Source of the DNA: Nothopassalora personata
Taxonomy: Eukaryota > Ascomycota > Dothideomycetes > Mycosphaerellales > Mycosphaerellaceae
Direction of reading: 5' to 3'
NCBI GenBank assembly: GCA_033816765.1
Contig: CM066292.1
Span: 2,108,001 to 2,172,000 of the forward strand
DNA length: 64,000 bases
How positions within the stretch are numbered: the stretch's first letter is position 1; every line of letters begins with the position of its first letter. The notes under the pieces are model-generated. The model saw nothing but the letters and a program-made list of their open reading frames with translations. It searched no databases and was not told where the DNA came from. This document shows positions 23,368-36,319 of this stretch, one piece after another. Position numbers and translations under genes: made by a program.

Positions 23368-24603
23368 CGGTAAAGGGTACGCGCCTACGAGTAAGTATAT
23401 ATATATTAACTTCTATATATAGAGACCGTATCTATAAGATCGCTCGCGAGATCTATACTATACTATTCCGTATACGACGACTATATAAGCTATACTTCTA
23501 GCTACACTATAGTAGGCTAAAGGTAATAGGCCTAAACTATATCTAGTTAATTAATGCCTATTATAAGATAGAGCCGTTCTTTAGAGTATAGATCTATTAT
23601 TACGGGTAAACGACGTATATACTAAAGTTCTATGTAGTAAGAAGTCGAACGTTATCCGAAGTAAAGGTACCGGGCGCTAATCCGGACGTACGGACGCATA
23701 GGCGTAGCCTATACTAAGAAATAGGGGCCCGCCCCTTATATTACCCCCCTCCCCCCTTTCGCCGCCTTTAGCCCTAGCTCCGCGTAATCGGTACCGTCCG
23801 TATATGTATTTACGCCGGGGTTCGCTATTATTCACCCGGAGCCTATTGTCCTAGCTATTTTTACGGCTTAGCGCTACTTTCTAATATTACTCCGTATTAT
23901 CGTAACCTATTAACAGCGATACCTATTATTAGGCTACTAATAGGAAGCGCTCGATGCCCTCTTCCTTATTATTTAGGTCCCCTACGGAGTATTATTACCT
24001 ACGCGAGTATAAGGTTTACTATTATCTACTAAGTAATAATAGCTATTATTATAGGTAAATAATAGGAATGTAGAATATATTCTCCGGCTCTCGCTCTCTT
24101 TTTCTTTCTTTCTTTTCCTTATTACCCGTCGTAAGCGTAAGTGGCCTCCTTTCTAGCTTAGCGTCCTTAGCCTTAGGGGGCCTACGGTTCCGTATTTCTT
24201 ACCTACTATTTAGGGATGCGACGTTTTTCCTACGGCTTTCAATAGATACTAATAGTATACCGGAGGTAGAAATAACTACTACTACTACTATATCTCCTAT
24301 TAATACTATTAAGTAAGCCCGAATAAATCCTAACGGGTTCCGATATCTTCTAACTAGGACGTAGTATAAAATAGCCTAATACCGTATCTACTACGTTCCC
24401 TACGCTAGTACTAGCGTAGACTATGTCTCCTAGTATATAAGTACCGGCTTCCGCTATATTCTTATTAGGGTCCGTTAATTATCCGTAGGGCGCTATAGCT
24501 CGCGCCTACTAAGCCTACTATACTAATTGTAAGTATTACGAGGATATGTATATATGTTAGGACCGCGAGGGTTATAAGGAGATGTCGTAATATATAGCAC
24601 GCC
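23368..24603. other. Unassigned RIP-degraded DNA between G2 LTRs
   Basis: No gene seen. It holds TA-rich stretches, a C-run near 23745-23757, a pyrimidine tract near 24100-24120 and short ACT repeats near 24270. I could not match it to the other elements in the window. Confidence 0.5.
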
Positions 24604-24983
24604 TATTACGGAATGATTCCTATAGACCCTAGAATTACGATAATAAGACGAGTACATAACTTATCCTACCTAAGCGCTTAGACTTAGGGCGATTAGACTG
24701 CTTATGCTTAGACTAATTAGACTAATTACCGAGATCTACGAATCTCCTTTATATTTAGGAACGCTAAAAATCCCTTATGGTTTCGATGCGTTTAACTTAC
24801 TGTTTAATATTACTATTTAGAATATACTATAACATAACCTCTACCTTATAGCTACTTAGTCTCTACGAGACAAGACAGCTACTACTTTATTACTCTCCCT
24901 TAACTTCCTATCGGCCTAAGAATAAACCCGATTAAGCTTATTTTCTTAACTTATAATATTATTAGGTTATACTAAACCTAATA
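24604..24983 (+). repeat. G2a 5' LTR (380 bp)
   Basis: TATTACGGAATG...AAACCTAATA (TG/CA ends after RIP). It matches the 3' LTR at 51246-51850 apart from a short tandem repeat and a nested solo LTR there. TTAAACGC at 24987-24994, four bases after the LTR, is the reverse complement of GCGTTTAA at 24788-24795 within it, a possible self-primer. Confidence 0.85.
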
Positions 24984-26413
24984 GCTTTAAACGCCCTCTA
25001 CGATAGGAGACCGATAGAGTAAACGGGGAACACCCGCCCCTAGTAAAGTAAGTAGAGCCCGACGACCTTAGACCGCGAACGATACTATTAACGCCTTAGC
25101 TACTTATATAGGTAACGACACCCTTAAGGTTAGTAAGCTAGAATACTACTATAGCGACCGAGATAAGTTCAACACTTAGGTTTCTTAGATAGATATATAC
25201 TTCTTATTTAACTCTATGCCTAAGAACCTTAAGCCTATCTTTACTACTACCTTCTTAAGAGGACGAGCATAGCATTACGTTAAACTATTCCTTAGGAAAT
25301 ACCTAGATAGTAACGGAGAAGACAATACCGACGGAATCTTTAGGTTATATAACTATCTTAAGTATGCTATAAAGAGCGTCTTTAGTGTCTCTAATAAGAT
25401 TACTACTACCGTTCGTATTATTTAGTATTTAACCTAGAAGACATCTACTACCGAATATGCTACTAAATTCTAGGAATACGCGTAACTTACCGATTAGGAC
25501 GACGAAGCACTTTAAGTTATGTACCGAAGGGGACTAAAGGAGTATATTAAGGATAAGTTAATAAGGGACGGTCGGAAGATCAATAGCTTAGGCGACCTCG
25601 TTAGAGTTACGATTAATCTTAACGATAAGCTCTATAAGAGAGCTATAGAACGACGATACGACTCTAAGGTATCCGGAAAGACTAGATATACACTAGGCTA
25701 CGATAACCGTAATAGAGGCTTCTACGACAACTATAATAATAAGCCTAGGGACAAACCGTACTACGGACTACAGCTAATAGAACTCGACGTTACCGAGAAA
25801 GGTCGTAAGATTAAGAATAGTAACGGGAATAGAGCATCCCGGAGTTCGAAAGAAACACGAACTTACTACGGATATAGTAAACCTAGCTACCTAGTAAGGG
25901 ACTGCCGCGGTAAGAATATAGTACGCCGCGAACAGTTTACCATAATGTAACCCCGAACTAGTAAATCTAAGAGTAGCGTTAGATCTTAAGGAGATACCGA
26001 CTATACTCGGAGAGTAGGGGAGAGAGCTAGTAATAGAAGCACGACGCCTCTCCTAGACCCCTTAGAAGGACGAGGAGGATACTATAGGTAGTAAATAGTA
26101 GTCATTCTATTTAATACGAAGAACTAACTACGACAGTTTAATATAATAATACGAAGAGTCGACTACGAGATTAAATCCGAGTCTCGAAATAGTTATAGAA
26201 GCCTTTATTAGCGATTCTATTACTAAGACTCGTATTAAGTTTACTACGCCGTAAAGTTAGGCGTAGGATATTAGCCTTAGTAACTAAGAGGAACCCTAGG
26301 AGTAACGTATAGGTAAAGCGCTACGCTACGCTCCGAGAAGTAGACATCGACGAATCCTACTTTAACGATAATAGAAGCGATAAAAAAAACTAAGACCTAG
26401 GATAGAACGGATC
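24984..26413 (+). pseudogene. G2a gag (capsid and zinc knuckle)
   Basis: A Gag frame runs from about 25030, typical of Ty3 capsids (KLEYYYSDRDKFNT, LRGRAQHYVK), then a clean stretch 25519-25950 ending in a zinc knuckle read as TYYGYSKPSYLVRDC. The expected form is C-x2-C-x4-H-x4-C, with Tyr replacing two Cys and the His. Few stops are present and most are TAG. It is followed by a spacer region and a short retroposon-like insertion at 26425. Confidence 0.8.
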
Positions 26414-26424
26414 GTAGTTACCGG

Positions 26425-27187
26425 ATTGATTGATTATTCCATTAACGTGCTATTTGAGTCAAAGACTATGCAACACGGGTCTCGAGAACGAGACCAAAAT
26501 TTGAGAGAAGGAGAAAAGCCCCGTCGTACCCCGGACGTAAAAACTCCTTAAAAGATGCGAGCAACGCTCGCTATTCGAACCGTAAATCGAATATATTGCG
26601 GCGTAGTACGCGCGTACCCGGTAGTCGTGTCTTGTCGAGAATTGCGGTTTGTCGCCTTGCCCCGGGCGAGACAAGTTTTGCGCCCGTGTCTCGTTCTTGT
26701 TTTAAAAAGCCAAGCCGGCCGTACCCGTACGCACCGAGCAAAATCCCAAGAAACACCCGTTGCCTCTGTTTCAATCCAGTCGCGTTCTCCGGTCTCGAGT
26801 GTAGCTCCTCGGTCGCAGTGGCCTCGCTGTCGTCCCCCCCTCGGCCTCTCTTGGTTCCAGCCGTGCAGTATACGTGGTTTGCGCCCCTAAACGCCTCTCT
26901 TGGTTCCAGCCGGCAGTTTACGTGGTTTGCCGGGACGACAGGTAGACAGCGCCTTCGTTGTTCGAGCGACGTGTACGCTATGTACGTCGCTTTCCCTTCT
27001 CGCAGTTCCGGAGTTCTTGTTTGTAGATTTTGAGCGTATCTCGTTCGTTCGGTTCGTCCGACCTGTCTTTTCTTGTTTCGAGTCGAGTAGGCTTGTATTT
27101 TTCGAGAGAGAGAGTCTTAGTTTCTCTTCGTCGTAACGAAGATACTTACGTCGTCCGCCGCGTGAAGGCGCTCTCTATAGGACCACC
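26425..27187 (-). mobile_element. 763-bp unmutated insertion with long target duplication (SINE-like)
   Basis: Flanked by direct copies of GTAGTTACCGG (26414-26424 and 27188-27198; one more matching base on each side). The empty site is present in the reversed G2b copy near 53050. On the minus strand the insert ends in a short CAAT repeat, as retroposed elements often do. It has normal CpA/TpG content in a RIP-heavy host element and an internal 49-bp-period duplication (26844 and 26893). No convincing coding region: overlapping open frames on both strands follow from high GC. No clear pol III A/B boxes were found. Confidence 0.7.
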
Positions 27188-27198
27188 GTAGTTACCGG

Positions 27199-28095
27199 AA
27201 CTATAGGAAGAAAGTTAAGAAACTACCGGGCTAGATACTATCGAGGAAGACTAGGATCCGGAAGAATTAAGCAAAGAGGATTCCTCTAAAGGAGAAGAGA
27301 GCGACACTAACGACGACAATAAATAACTAACCTTTACGATTAATGCACCTAAGAAGCTATATAATATAATCGTACACCTATAAAGAAGGTACGAAGAATT
27401 CCTACCTAAGATAGGCGGACGAAGAATGCTATACTCTGTTAAGTTTAATAAGAAACTTAATACCCTACGAGGTATAGCCTAGGGATACCTACTTATAGAA
27501 ATAACCGAGAATTTAGTAACCGCTATTATAGAACGACTACTAATAGGGAGTCGAATAATAGGAACTGGATACCTTATACCGTTAGGAACATTTATATCGA
27601 ATAAATTACGTAACGTAGTATAATACGTACGCGCACTCTACTTAGAAACGTAGAAGATCTAGGAACGTTACCGAATGTAGGTACGGATATAGAAAGGCTC
27701 GCGCTAGGTTTAAGCGGAGGCCTCGAGACACGAAGTACGACGTTCTATATACGAATAGGGAAAAGGATTAACTCCCTAGGAATAAGCGACCGAAGGGAGT
27801 TATGCGATATAGAAAAGGCTTAAGCATTACTAACGATAACAGTGTTTTAAACTAAGATTATCGTTAACGGGCATAAGATAGATGCTATAATAGATTCCGG
27901 AGTAAGCGGGAACTTTACCGCCGAATTATTTATTATAAGACATAGGATCGCTACCTATAAGAAGAAAGAGGGTTATAAATTAATCGCGGTAGACGGATTA
28001 TCCTTACCTAGTATAGAGCGCGAGACGATACCGCTACTACTTACTATCTAACGGTACTACGAGGAGATTATCTTAGATGTTACTAATATAGCTAG
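27199..28095 (+). pseudogene. G2a gag-protease linker and aspartic protease (left copy)
   Basis: Continues G2a after the insertion. The protease is at about 27855-28070, with AIIDSGVSGNF (the DSG active site kept) and, further on, DGLSLPSIERETIPLLL. Positions 27687-28095 are duplicated at 46973-47381 on the other side of R1b. Confidence 0.8.
27687..28095 (+). repeat. 409-bp direct duplication flanking R1b, left copy
   Basis: Same length and about 97% identical to 46973-47381. The two copies abut the outer edges of the R1b LTRs. Confidence 0.95.
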
Positions 28096-28465
28096 TATTA
28101 ACGACTAATAGGTTGTGTTAACCTTAGGTTTAGAGGGGTTCCCTTAGGTCTAACTTGCCCTAATTTCATTTTAGTTTAATTAGACATTTAGGTAAGCTAG
28201 TAGGACCTAGTATAGCTATTAAGATATATACTACGCAGTTAAGCATTGTAAGCGTAGCATTAAGGCAACAATTTCAATTTATACCTCTCGAGTAGAGGGC
28301 ATAGGGGTTTAGGTCCGCTAATCCTCTTGTTTATCTAGCTACTACGCTACTCGTTACGTAACCTAATTTCACGGTCCCGGGACCGGCAAATACCCCTACT
28401 TACATAAGGCCGCTCTATACTACCACAACTCGGACAGGCCTATATAGGGTAGTTAGTAGACATTA
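28096..28465 (+). repeat. R1b 5' LTR
   Basis: TATTAACGAC...GACATTA, with the palindrome core at about 28374-28387. Confidence 0.9.
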
Positions 28466-28717
28466 TTTTAGTAGTTAATAAGGGGGGTATTAAGTGTACA
28501 CCCGGTAGCGTATTAGCATCTAGTTTATAAGGTTAAAATTACGGTTTAAGGTCTAAGGTTCACGGTTAAGGTTATTACTTAAGGTTAAGGTTTACGGTTA
28601 AGGTCGACTAAGGTCGAAAACACTTAAGGTCCAAGGTATTTAGTAACAATTACGGTCATAAGGTCCTATTAAGTAACAACTAGTATTAGTACATTCTAAA
28701 GTAAGCACTACGTAACA
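28466..28717 (+). other. R1b untranslated leader
   Basis: No coding. It is rich in loosely repeated GGTTAA/AAGGTC motifs (about 28525-28655). A primer binding site should lie just after 28465, but I recognise neither a tRNA match nor a self-primer. Confidence 0.6.
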
Positions 28718-31660
28718 ATGGATACGGCTGCATTACTAGAAAAACTTAGCACCTTTACCGATATAGGTAGAGGCTACGAATAGCCTATAAACCCTACGAA
28801 AATAGAAGGGGTCTATAGGGATTCTATCCCTTATAAGGGGATAGAGGAATCGGAGGAAGGGGAAACACCTAAATCTAGTAAAGAAGGGAGAAGCGGAACT
28901 AGCGCCGCTAAATTAGGTATAGGTGTAGGAACGAACAGCATAATTGGAATAGATACTATAACTGCCTCTTTAGACGATTAGTAGTAGTAATAGAAAACGC
29001 TAGCCCTCGCTTTCTACCTCTAGGAGGTGCTAAGAATCCGTTCTTTAATAGCACTAATGCTACTAAGTTCTAGGAGCGGTTTAGCGACCTAATAGACTAG
29101 TATCCGCCTCGGGCATCTGTTAAGAAGGATAATTTCTAGGGTAGGTTTAAGCGTAATTACAAAACTACTATCCGGCGCATAGTTATAAGACTGCCTAGGT
29201 AGCTTACTTAGAAGGCACGTTTTAGGAGGGCGTTCTTATTAGCGTTCTTAAGGTTTAACGCCTACTCGATATTAGGTAGGAATATCTTAAGGAGATTGTT
29301 AGGGCGTAGTAAGGTAAGAGGCCCGAAGAATAGGATGTAAAGGAATTCATCCGCCTATTTGTATCCTTAAGTAACCTAATTGAACCTAAGGATTTAGATA
29401 ATAGCTCCCGGAGTCGCCTCCTCCTTTAGGGATTGCTAGAGGCAGTCGCGAAAGCGGTCTATAAGGCTTACGGGCTTTACCTAAAGTAGCCTAAGAAGTT
29501 TAGGGACTTTTAGAGAATCCTCGATAAAGCTACTAGTATCGTAGATAGTAAGGAGGGATAGAAAGCTATATATATAGATTTCCCTCTTACTTTACCTTAG
29601 CTATACCGCTTAGTTGTAAAGTAAATGCCGCGCCTTAAGCCTAAGATTAACACGCTTAAGAAGGCTACCTCTAGGACTATTATTAATAATAACCTAATCT
29701 AGAAGGTAGCTAAAATGAGCATACGTGTATACTAGCGCGGTCGCGTCGCGGACGCGGGTGCCTTCTACCCGAGCGAGAATTAACGCTCTATACAACCGGA
29801 GAGGTACGACCTAGATACTAAACTGTAGGTTTACGTAATGTAGCGTCCCCTATCGTAGAATCGCGAACAGTCTAAAGCGATAGATAGTTATTGCTATAAC
29901 TGTAGCAGCTCGAAGCACTAGGCTAGTAATTATAGGGCGATAAGGTCCTTAATATCCCGGGGCTACGTATACCTCGCCCCGAACAACTAGTAGTATCTAG
30001 GGAAAGAAGGCGATCCGCGTCCTACTAAGTTCAACTTTCGGAGAGACTATAGTAAACCGAAACTGCTCTACATGCTCCCTCTACTCGAAGAACATTATAG
30101 ACCGATCGAGTTTAATAACTAGTATAAGATTCCCGCACTACGTAAGTAATAGATAGGTAGGGACTATACTAGGGTGACTAAGGTTACGCCTCCTAATCGT
30201 TCTAAGCCCCCTCCTAACTTTAGGCATTTAATAGAGTATAGCCCTTAGGACGCACGGTCTAGCTAAACGGAGAAGGCTACTAGTATATATTAGGTCTTAT
30301 TCGGAGAAAGTGAAGCGGAGTAGGCGATCGACTTAGGCGAGCTTAACGAGGTATCTACCTATCCTATGCAGTCTAATAAAGTGAAAGGGAAGGTACCCGT
30401 AGGTATTCTAAAGAATCCGCACCTAAGGACCCGGTCCTTAGCCTAGGATCTACGAGCCCGAGCTAAGGCTACTAAGAAAGTTCGCCTTTAATTAAAATAG
30501 GAGATCCGGTAAGCTAAGATTAACTAGTAGGAGGTTAAAATAATTGACGAAGTTAGTGCTTAAATAAGCAAAACTCAATTATTAGCTAAATCCGGGGTAA
30601 CCCTAGGAAGGGGAAATAATACCTAAGTAAATAAACTAGGGAACGATACTAATAAAGGACTGCCTAAGGATATACCTATTAGTCCCGTAAACGCCCCCTT
30701 CGCATAAAGGAAGCGTATATAGAATACTAAGACTATAAGAATTAATAACTACGTCCGATAATATAGTTTAGCTAGTAATAGCCCGGTTATAAAGAAAGAG
30801 GGTATTATCTACTAGATTAATTAGATCCTCTAGATAACGTTTCCTAATATAAACGCCTAAGATTAGTTTCGACATAGTTACTAGTTTAAGGCTACCCTCT
30901 TCGGTCGCGTTACTAACACCCCCGCTCTTTAGGAGAAGCTCGCTATAGTACGACGTCTTATAGGAAAGGACCCTAAGGTTCGCACTAGATAAGTAGTTAC
31001 CTATAAAGATGAACCTAAGTATAATAAGGAGGTCTTCCGCGAAGATAGTTAGGCCTATTATATCGGAGTGTATTTAACTATGCTTTACTCTAAGGATGCG
31101 GTCCCTACTACTAAGCTATATAAGGACGTTAAGAAGATCGGGCTCTCTAGTGTCCTTAATAACTTTACTATAGTCCCTAGTCCTTAGGTAGTAGTAGAGT
31201 TTAGGATGAATAAGAACTAGATTAGGTGCCTAATTAATAAGGGTTCCGAGATAAATATTATCGGCTAGAGGAACGCTTATAGGTTTAGGTTACTAGTAAT
31301 GTCGAGTGCTTAGCTTACCTTTCAAGGTACTAGAGGGCGGGTCTAGTTTAAAGGTGTTATAGGCAATTTAGATATTTAGGTATTTAGGGTTTACTACTAG
31401 GTAGATATGTTTATCTCCTCGGATCTAAACTTACTAATAATCCTAGGACGTCCGTAGGCCCGTAAGGTGCGGCTTACTGCCCGTAACTACGATAATAGTT
31501 TATAGGAGGGGACTATTACTAGCCGCAAAGGTGAAAGTGTTATGTTTACTACCCTAGTTAGCTCGGACAGGTATAAGACCCTTTAAGAACTATTAAAAGC
31601 GTCGGGAAATAGAAGGGTAGGTTAAGTTACGGCGCTTAACCTACCGACTTACTAAAGCCG
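28718..31660 (+). pseudogene. R1b gag and aspartic protease
   Basis: ATG at 28718 begins a clean stretch (MDTAALLEKLSTFTDIGRG...) of about 85 codons, then RIP stops. A basic capsid-like region follows (29090-29330), the zinc knuckle at about 29892-29933 (CYNCSSSKHQASNY), and the protease near 31240. The start is well supported because the frame is continuous from that ATG and no gag-like sequence lies upstream. Confidence 0.75.
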
Positions 31661-31715
31661 GATTTGATAAAATCGGTAAGGTTCTCGCACTATCTCGGAG
31701 AAACCTCGGACTTTA

Positions 31716-31741
31716 ATTTACCGGTCCCGGGACCGGTAAAT
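31716..31741. repeat. 26-bp palindrome, R1b, before pol
   Basis: Identical to 2204-2229. Confidence 0.95.
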
Positions 31742-32034
31742 AGCTATAGTAAGGAAAACGGATACGACTACGACACGACGCATCTATAGGAACCCGGCAA
31801 GGCTCTAACGCCTAGCAACTATTTAGCTCACTTATTAGGATTGCTTAGGACTACTAGAGTAAAGGAACGAGTTATAGAAATTAGAATAGGCGCGTTTAAG
31901 GGAGATTCTATTACTAACGTTTATTTAGTTTAAGGGGATTAGCCCTCCGAGATCCTAAGGCAATCTACATTAAATACTTAGGCACGGAAGCAATAAGTAG
32001 GCTAACATATAGCTAACATTAGGATACCGTAGGT

Positions 32035-35000
32035 CTTTACGATGTATAAGCGTAAGGCGGATAAGAAGAAGCTAGTAGACGCGAGCGTTCACGAACGCCT
32101 AGAATCACGAGTTAAGGGAGATATAGAATAGAAGCGTAGGGCACTATACCTAGAATCTAAGATGCCTAAAGGACAAGGTCCGTTCGATAGGAAGTACTTA
32201 ACTAAGAAATTCTTAAGTATTAAGCGAGGTAGCCGTATTACTCTAGAACGACTTACCTTAATTAAGGTTAGCATTAAGCTATTACTAATAGAAAGGGCCT
32301 TATTCAATAAGATGCTCTATAACCGGGAGGCAGTCCTCGCTTAGGATTTTAGTTACATAAGGCAAATTAGGCACGACGTTATGCTACCTTAGAAGATTAA
32401 CACGGTCCCTTATAGGCTATAGTAGGCACGCCCTATCCGGTTGTACCTAAGTCTTAGGGCAATTGTTAAGCGTATAATTAGAGCCCGGATTAAGAATAAC
32501 ATCCTAGAATACTTATAAGGGGCATATTCTAATAACTAGTTCCTAGTCGTAAAGAAGGTTAATACCTCTAGAAGCGATGTGCTATATCGGTTAATTAACT
32601 TAGCTATGCTCCTAAATAAGGTTACTATACGCGATACTAACATTCCACCGGACACGGATAGCTTCTTAGAGGATTTTCACGGGTGCCGAGTCGCTTTACT
32701 TATAGACCTGTTTTTAGGTTATAATTAGATTACTTTAGATAAGTTCTACCGGGACTTAACAGCCTTTATAACCCCTCTTAGCCTAGTACGCAACACGACT
32801 CTACCTTAAGGAGCTACTAATTTAGTTACTTAGTTCGTGCGTGCGGTAATAAAGATCCTACTTAATTATATCTCGTATCGAGCGAAGCCGTTTCTCGATA
32901 ACATCGGTATTAAGGGACTAACTAAGGACTATAGGAATACCGAAGTAGAGCCTAGGTTAAGGAAATAGGTCGTTAAGCATATCGTTTCCCTAGATCTAGT
33001 TCTTACTAACCTAGAAAGAGCTAGTGCGGTAGTTACTAGAGGCAAATCCTAATAGTTATACGAAAAGCTTAAAATTGTTAGGTACGTTACTAGCCCGGAT
33101 AGTCGCTATCCTAACCTAAAGGTTATAGCTAAGATCCTAGATTAGCCTACGCCTACCTATATTAAGGAGGTCCGCACCTATGTAGGGCTGTGTGTGTACT
33201 TCCGGATATAGATTCCCTAGTTCGTTATTATCGCTCGACTAATGTATAAGCTACTAAAGAAGGACGCCGAGTTTACCTAGATAGAAAATGAGCAGTTCTT
33301 AAAAGAAGAGATTACTAGATATCTTATGTAGGCTCTAGCCTTAGTTACCCTCTACTACTTACCTAGTACTAGGTCCATCTTTATCTTAGTTAATGCTAGC
33401 GGCACTAGATAGGGATGTATCGTTTCTTAAGAATTAATAGACAGTACCTGACGGCGTTACCCGATGCGGTATAAGAGCGGAATCTAGAACGCGTTAGAAT
33501 CTAGATATAATGCTAGCAAGCGGGAATGCCTTAGGGTCCTTAAGGGGCTTAAGAAGATCTAGAGATATATTACTAGCGTTAATTTTATCCTTAAGGTTAA
33601 TACTAAGACACTTATATAGTAGCTTAACCGGCCGGCTTCGGACCTGCCAAACTCGGCAATGGCCCGGTAGGTCGTATAGATTAGGTTATTTACGTTCGAG
33701 GTAAAGCACGTTACGGGGACTAGATACACTAGCCTAGATGCCCTGTCTCGTAGGCCCTCTATACCTTAGGAACCTAGGGAAGCTAACGAAGACGAAGTCG
33801 ACTAGATAATTGATAATAAGCTATTCGGGTACCCGGAGCCGGTCGATACCTATCTAGTTAAAATCTAGAAAACACGACATCTCGGGGACTAATATTCTAA
33901 GGGCTCTTAGTAGCTTACTTAGGTTATAGAAACTAGGACCCGGCCCGATAGTGTTACCCGTACTAAGTACCGGCGGCTAGTAAAGAAGAGCGTCAATTTC
34001 TTTATCCGGGACCAATTACTGTTCTTCTAGAAGTGCCGAGGAGCACTATTATAACTTATAATTAACGATAATAAGGCTTAGAAGGAGATCGTTATAGAAT
34101 GCTATAAGAGACACGGTTACCGTAGCGCTAAGGTCGTATATAACCTTATTTCCGATCGGTATTACTAGGACGGGTGCTTCGCCGATGTCTCTACGTAGGT
34201 TCGAAGTTATGCTCCTTATAGGTTTCGCGAAGGCAACTAGCGCGCTAGTAAGCTTCACTTATCGAGCCCTTAGGTCATTAGTAAGAAGTGGTACTCGGAC
34301 CCCGTCTAGGTGCATAAAAATAGATACCTCCTAGTTACGCGCGAAGTACTTAGTAACTAGATCGAGGCTAGAGTAACGAGGGCACCTCCTAGCTCTAAGA
34401 CGGTTACTAAGTTTCTATACGAAGATGTCTTCTATAGTATTAACGACTAATAGGTTATGTTAACCTTAGGTTTAGAGGGGGTCCCTTAGATCTAACTTGC
34501 CCTAATTTCATTTTGGTTTAATTAGACATTTAGGTAAGCTAGTAGGACCTAGTGTAGCTATTAAGATATATACTGCGCAGTTAAGCATTGTAAGCGTAGC
34601 ATTAAGGAAACAATTTCAATTTATACCTCTCGAGTAGAGGGTATAGGGGTTTAGGTGCGCTAATCTTCTTATTTATCTAGCTACTACGCTACTCGTCACG
34701 TGACCTAATTTCCCGGTCCCGGGACCGGCAAATACCCCTGCTTACGTAAGCACCGCTCTATACTACTATAACTCGGACAGGCCTATATAGGGTAGTTAGT
34801 AGACATTAATAGGTACGGCTACTATGCTAAAATTGTGCTTAATAACGCTACGGTTCATACGGGTAAGGTTAAGCGGTTGCTCGTAGGGCTTAGTGTTCGA
34901 AGGATTCGAATATTACCGTACCATCCGTAGTCTAATACTCCGGTCGAGGCTAGACACCGTCCGATTCTTATAGCGTTAGTAAAGCTTATAAGGAACACAT

Positions 35001-35745
35001 ACCGCGGATAGGAGTAATAGGTACCCGCTGTATTATAGGCTAATAGGACTACGACCTGTCGTACTACTAGAATGACGCTAGCTTAGGTCCTATATAGCTA
35101 TCGCACGATTCTACCAATTGAGGTTAAGTACCCGACGTAGGCAAATTACTAATGGGGATCGGTAAGAACGACTAAGGACCTACTTACTATACGTGCGCGT
35201 TAACTCTAGGCTCGAGACCTTAGTTTAGAAGAGCTACATGCTCGAAGGAAGCGACTAAGAGAACTTAGTAAGGACTACTTTAATTCTTACCGGAATGTTA
35301 ACTTTATTAGTTTCTAGAAGGGCGACCTTATTATAAGATTCGATAAGCTATATAAGGATAACTTCTCACGCAAAATCGGTTACCGATAGTAAGGTCTATA
35401 TCGGGTGTCTAGTGTCTCTAGGGAGTTTAGTACCTATATTCTTAAGGAACTTAATAGCACGCTAATAAAGGGTGTTTAGGTACGAGAAAACCTTAAGCTA
35501 GTTCTAGAGCTTCGCCCGGATAACATAGGAGTACTAGGCCTAGACAATAGGATCGATCTCGTAATAGGGGAGGGAGAAGTCGCTAATAGCGTCGCTAATG
35601 GCGAAGACAGCAGTAATTCGAACGAGATCGAGCCTATCGCCGACGAAGACGTACTACCTATAGGAGTTAACGAAAGGGGATCGTATCCTAAACCGGAATC
35701 TAAGAAGCTATAGGTTAGGCCTTATAACCTTTCTATAGCTAAGTA
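32035..35745 (+). pseudogene. R1b pol, interrupted by a solo LTR at 34438
   Basis: Same RT, RNase H and integrase order as R1a. The clean block 32162-32344 lies just before the RT palm. The integrase is cut at 34437 by an R1 LTR and resumes at 34809-34812 (target duplication ATAG). All domains carry RIP stops. Confidence 0.85.
34438..34808 (+). mobile_element. Solo R1 LTR inside R1b integrase
   Basis: TATTAACGAC...GACATTA, 371 bp, with direct ATAG on both sides (34434-34437, 34809-34812). The uninterrupted R1a sequence (near 4950) is the empty site, so this 4-bp duplication is well supported. Full insertion followed by LTR-LTR recombination is the usual origin. Confidence 0.9.
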
Positions 35746-35906
35746 GGATCGAGGCTAAGAACTAATTAGTTAGCAATAGCGTACGGAGTTCACTTCCCTT
35801 AGGCATGTGTTACGCATGCCCTTTAGTTTATTAAGCCGATTCGGTTATCTAGACTTCACTTTATAGGGTGTTCTTACCTTAGTTAGACCTTAGTTAGTAG
35901 AGTTAC

Positions 35907-35932
35907 ATTTACCGGTCCCGGGACCGGTAAAT
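35907..35932. repeat. 26-bp palindrome, R1b, after pol
   Basis: Identical to 6042-6067. Confidence 0.95.
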
Positions 35933-36319
35933 CGGATTACGCGATAGCGTAGCATGCCCTACCGAATGCTTACCTAGGTGGTCACTAGTACTGGTTTTTG
36001 GTCACATGTAGGGTTATCGGACCTTTAGTGTAACCTTAATAGTACTACTCTTACTACTTATAAGACCGGTCTCGGCGCTACTGCCTTATAACGGTTATAG
36101 GAATATACGCTAAGAGGCATACTTAAGCGCAGCTCTCTACCTACTACTTCCTCTCCTTTTCTTTAAACACTAACATATCTATCTACTACCACTATACACA
36201 TTAGACGGTTCTTTAGCCTCTCTCTCTTTACGACCTTAACCTTCTTTAAAGCCCCTACCCTAACACTAAGCTTTTAAAGCTTACTAACACTCTAGAGTAG
36301 TACTACGAGATAGCTAGCT

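Noticed and set aside
26555..27136. Overlapping frames up to 145 codons on both strands of the 763-bp insert
   Set aside because: They overlap in several frames with no motif; high GC and low stop density explain them.
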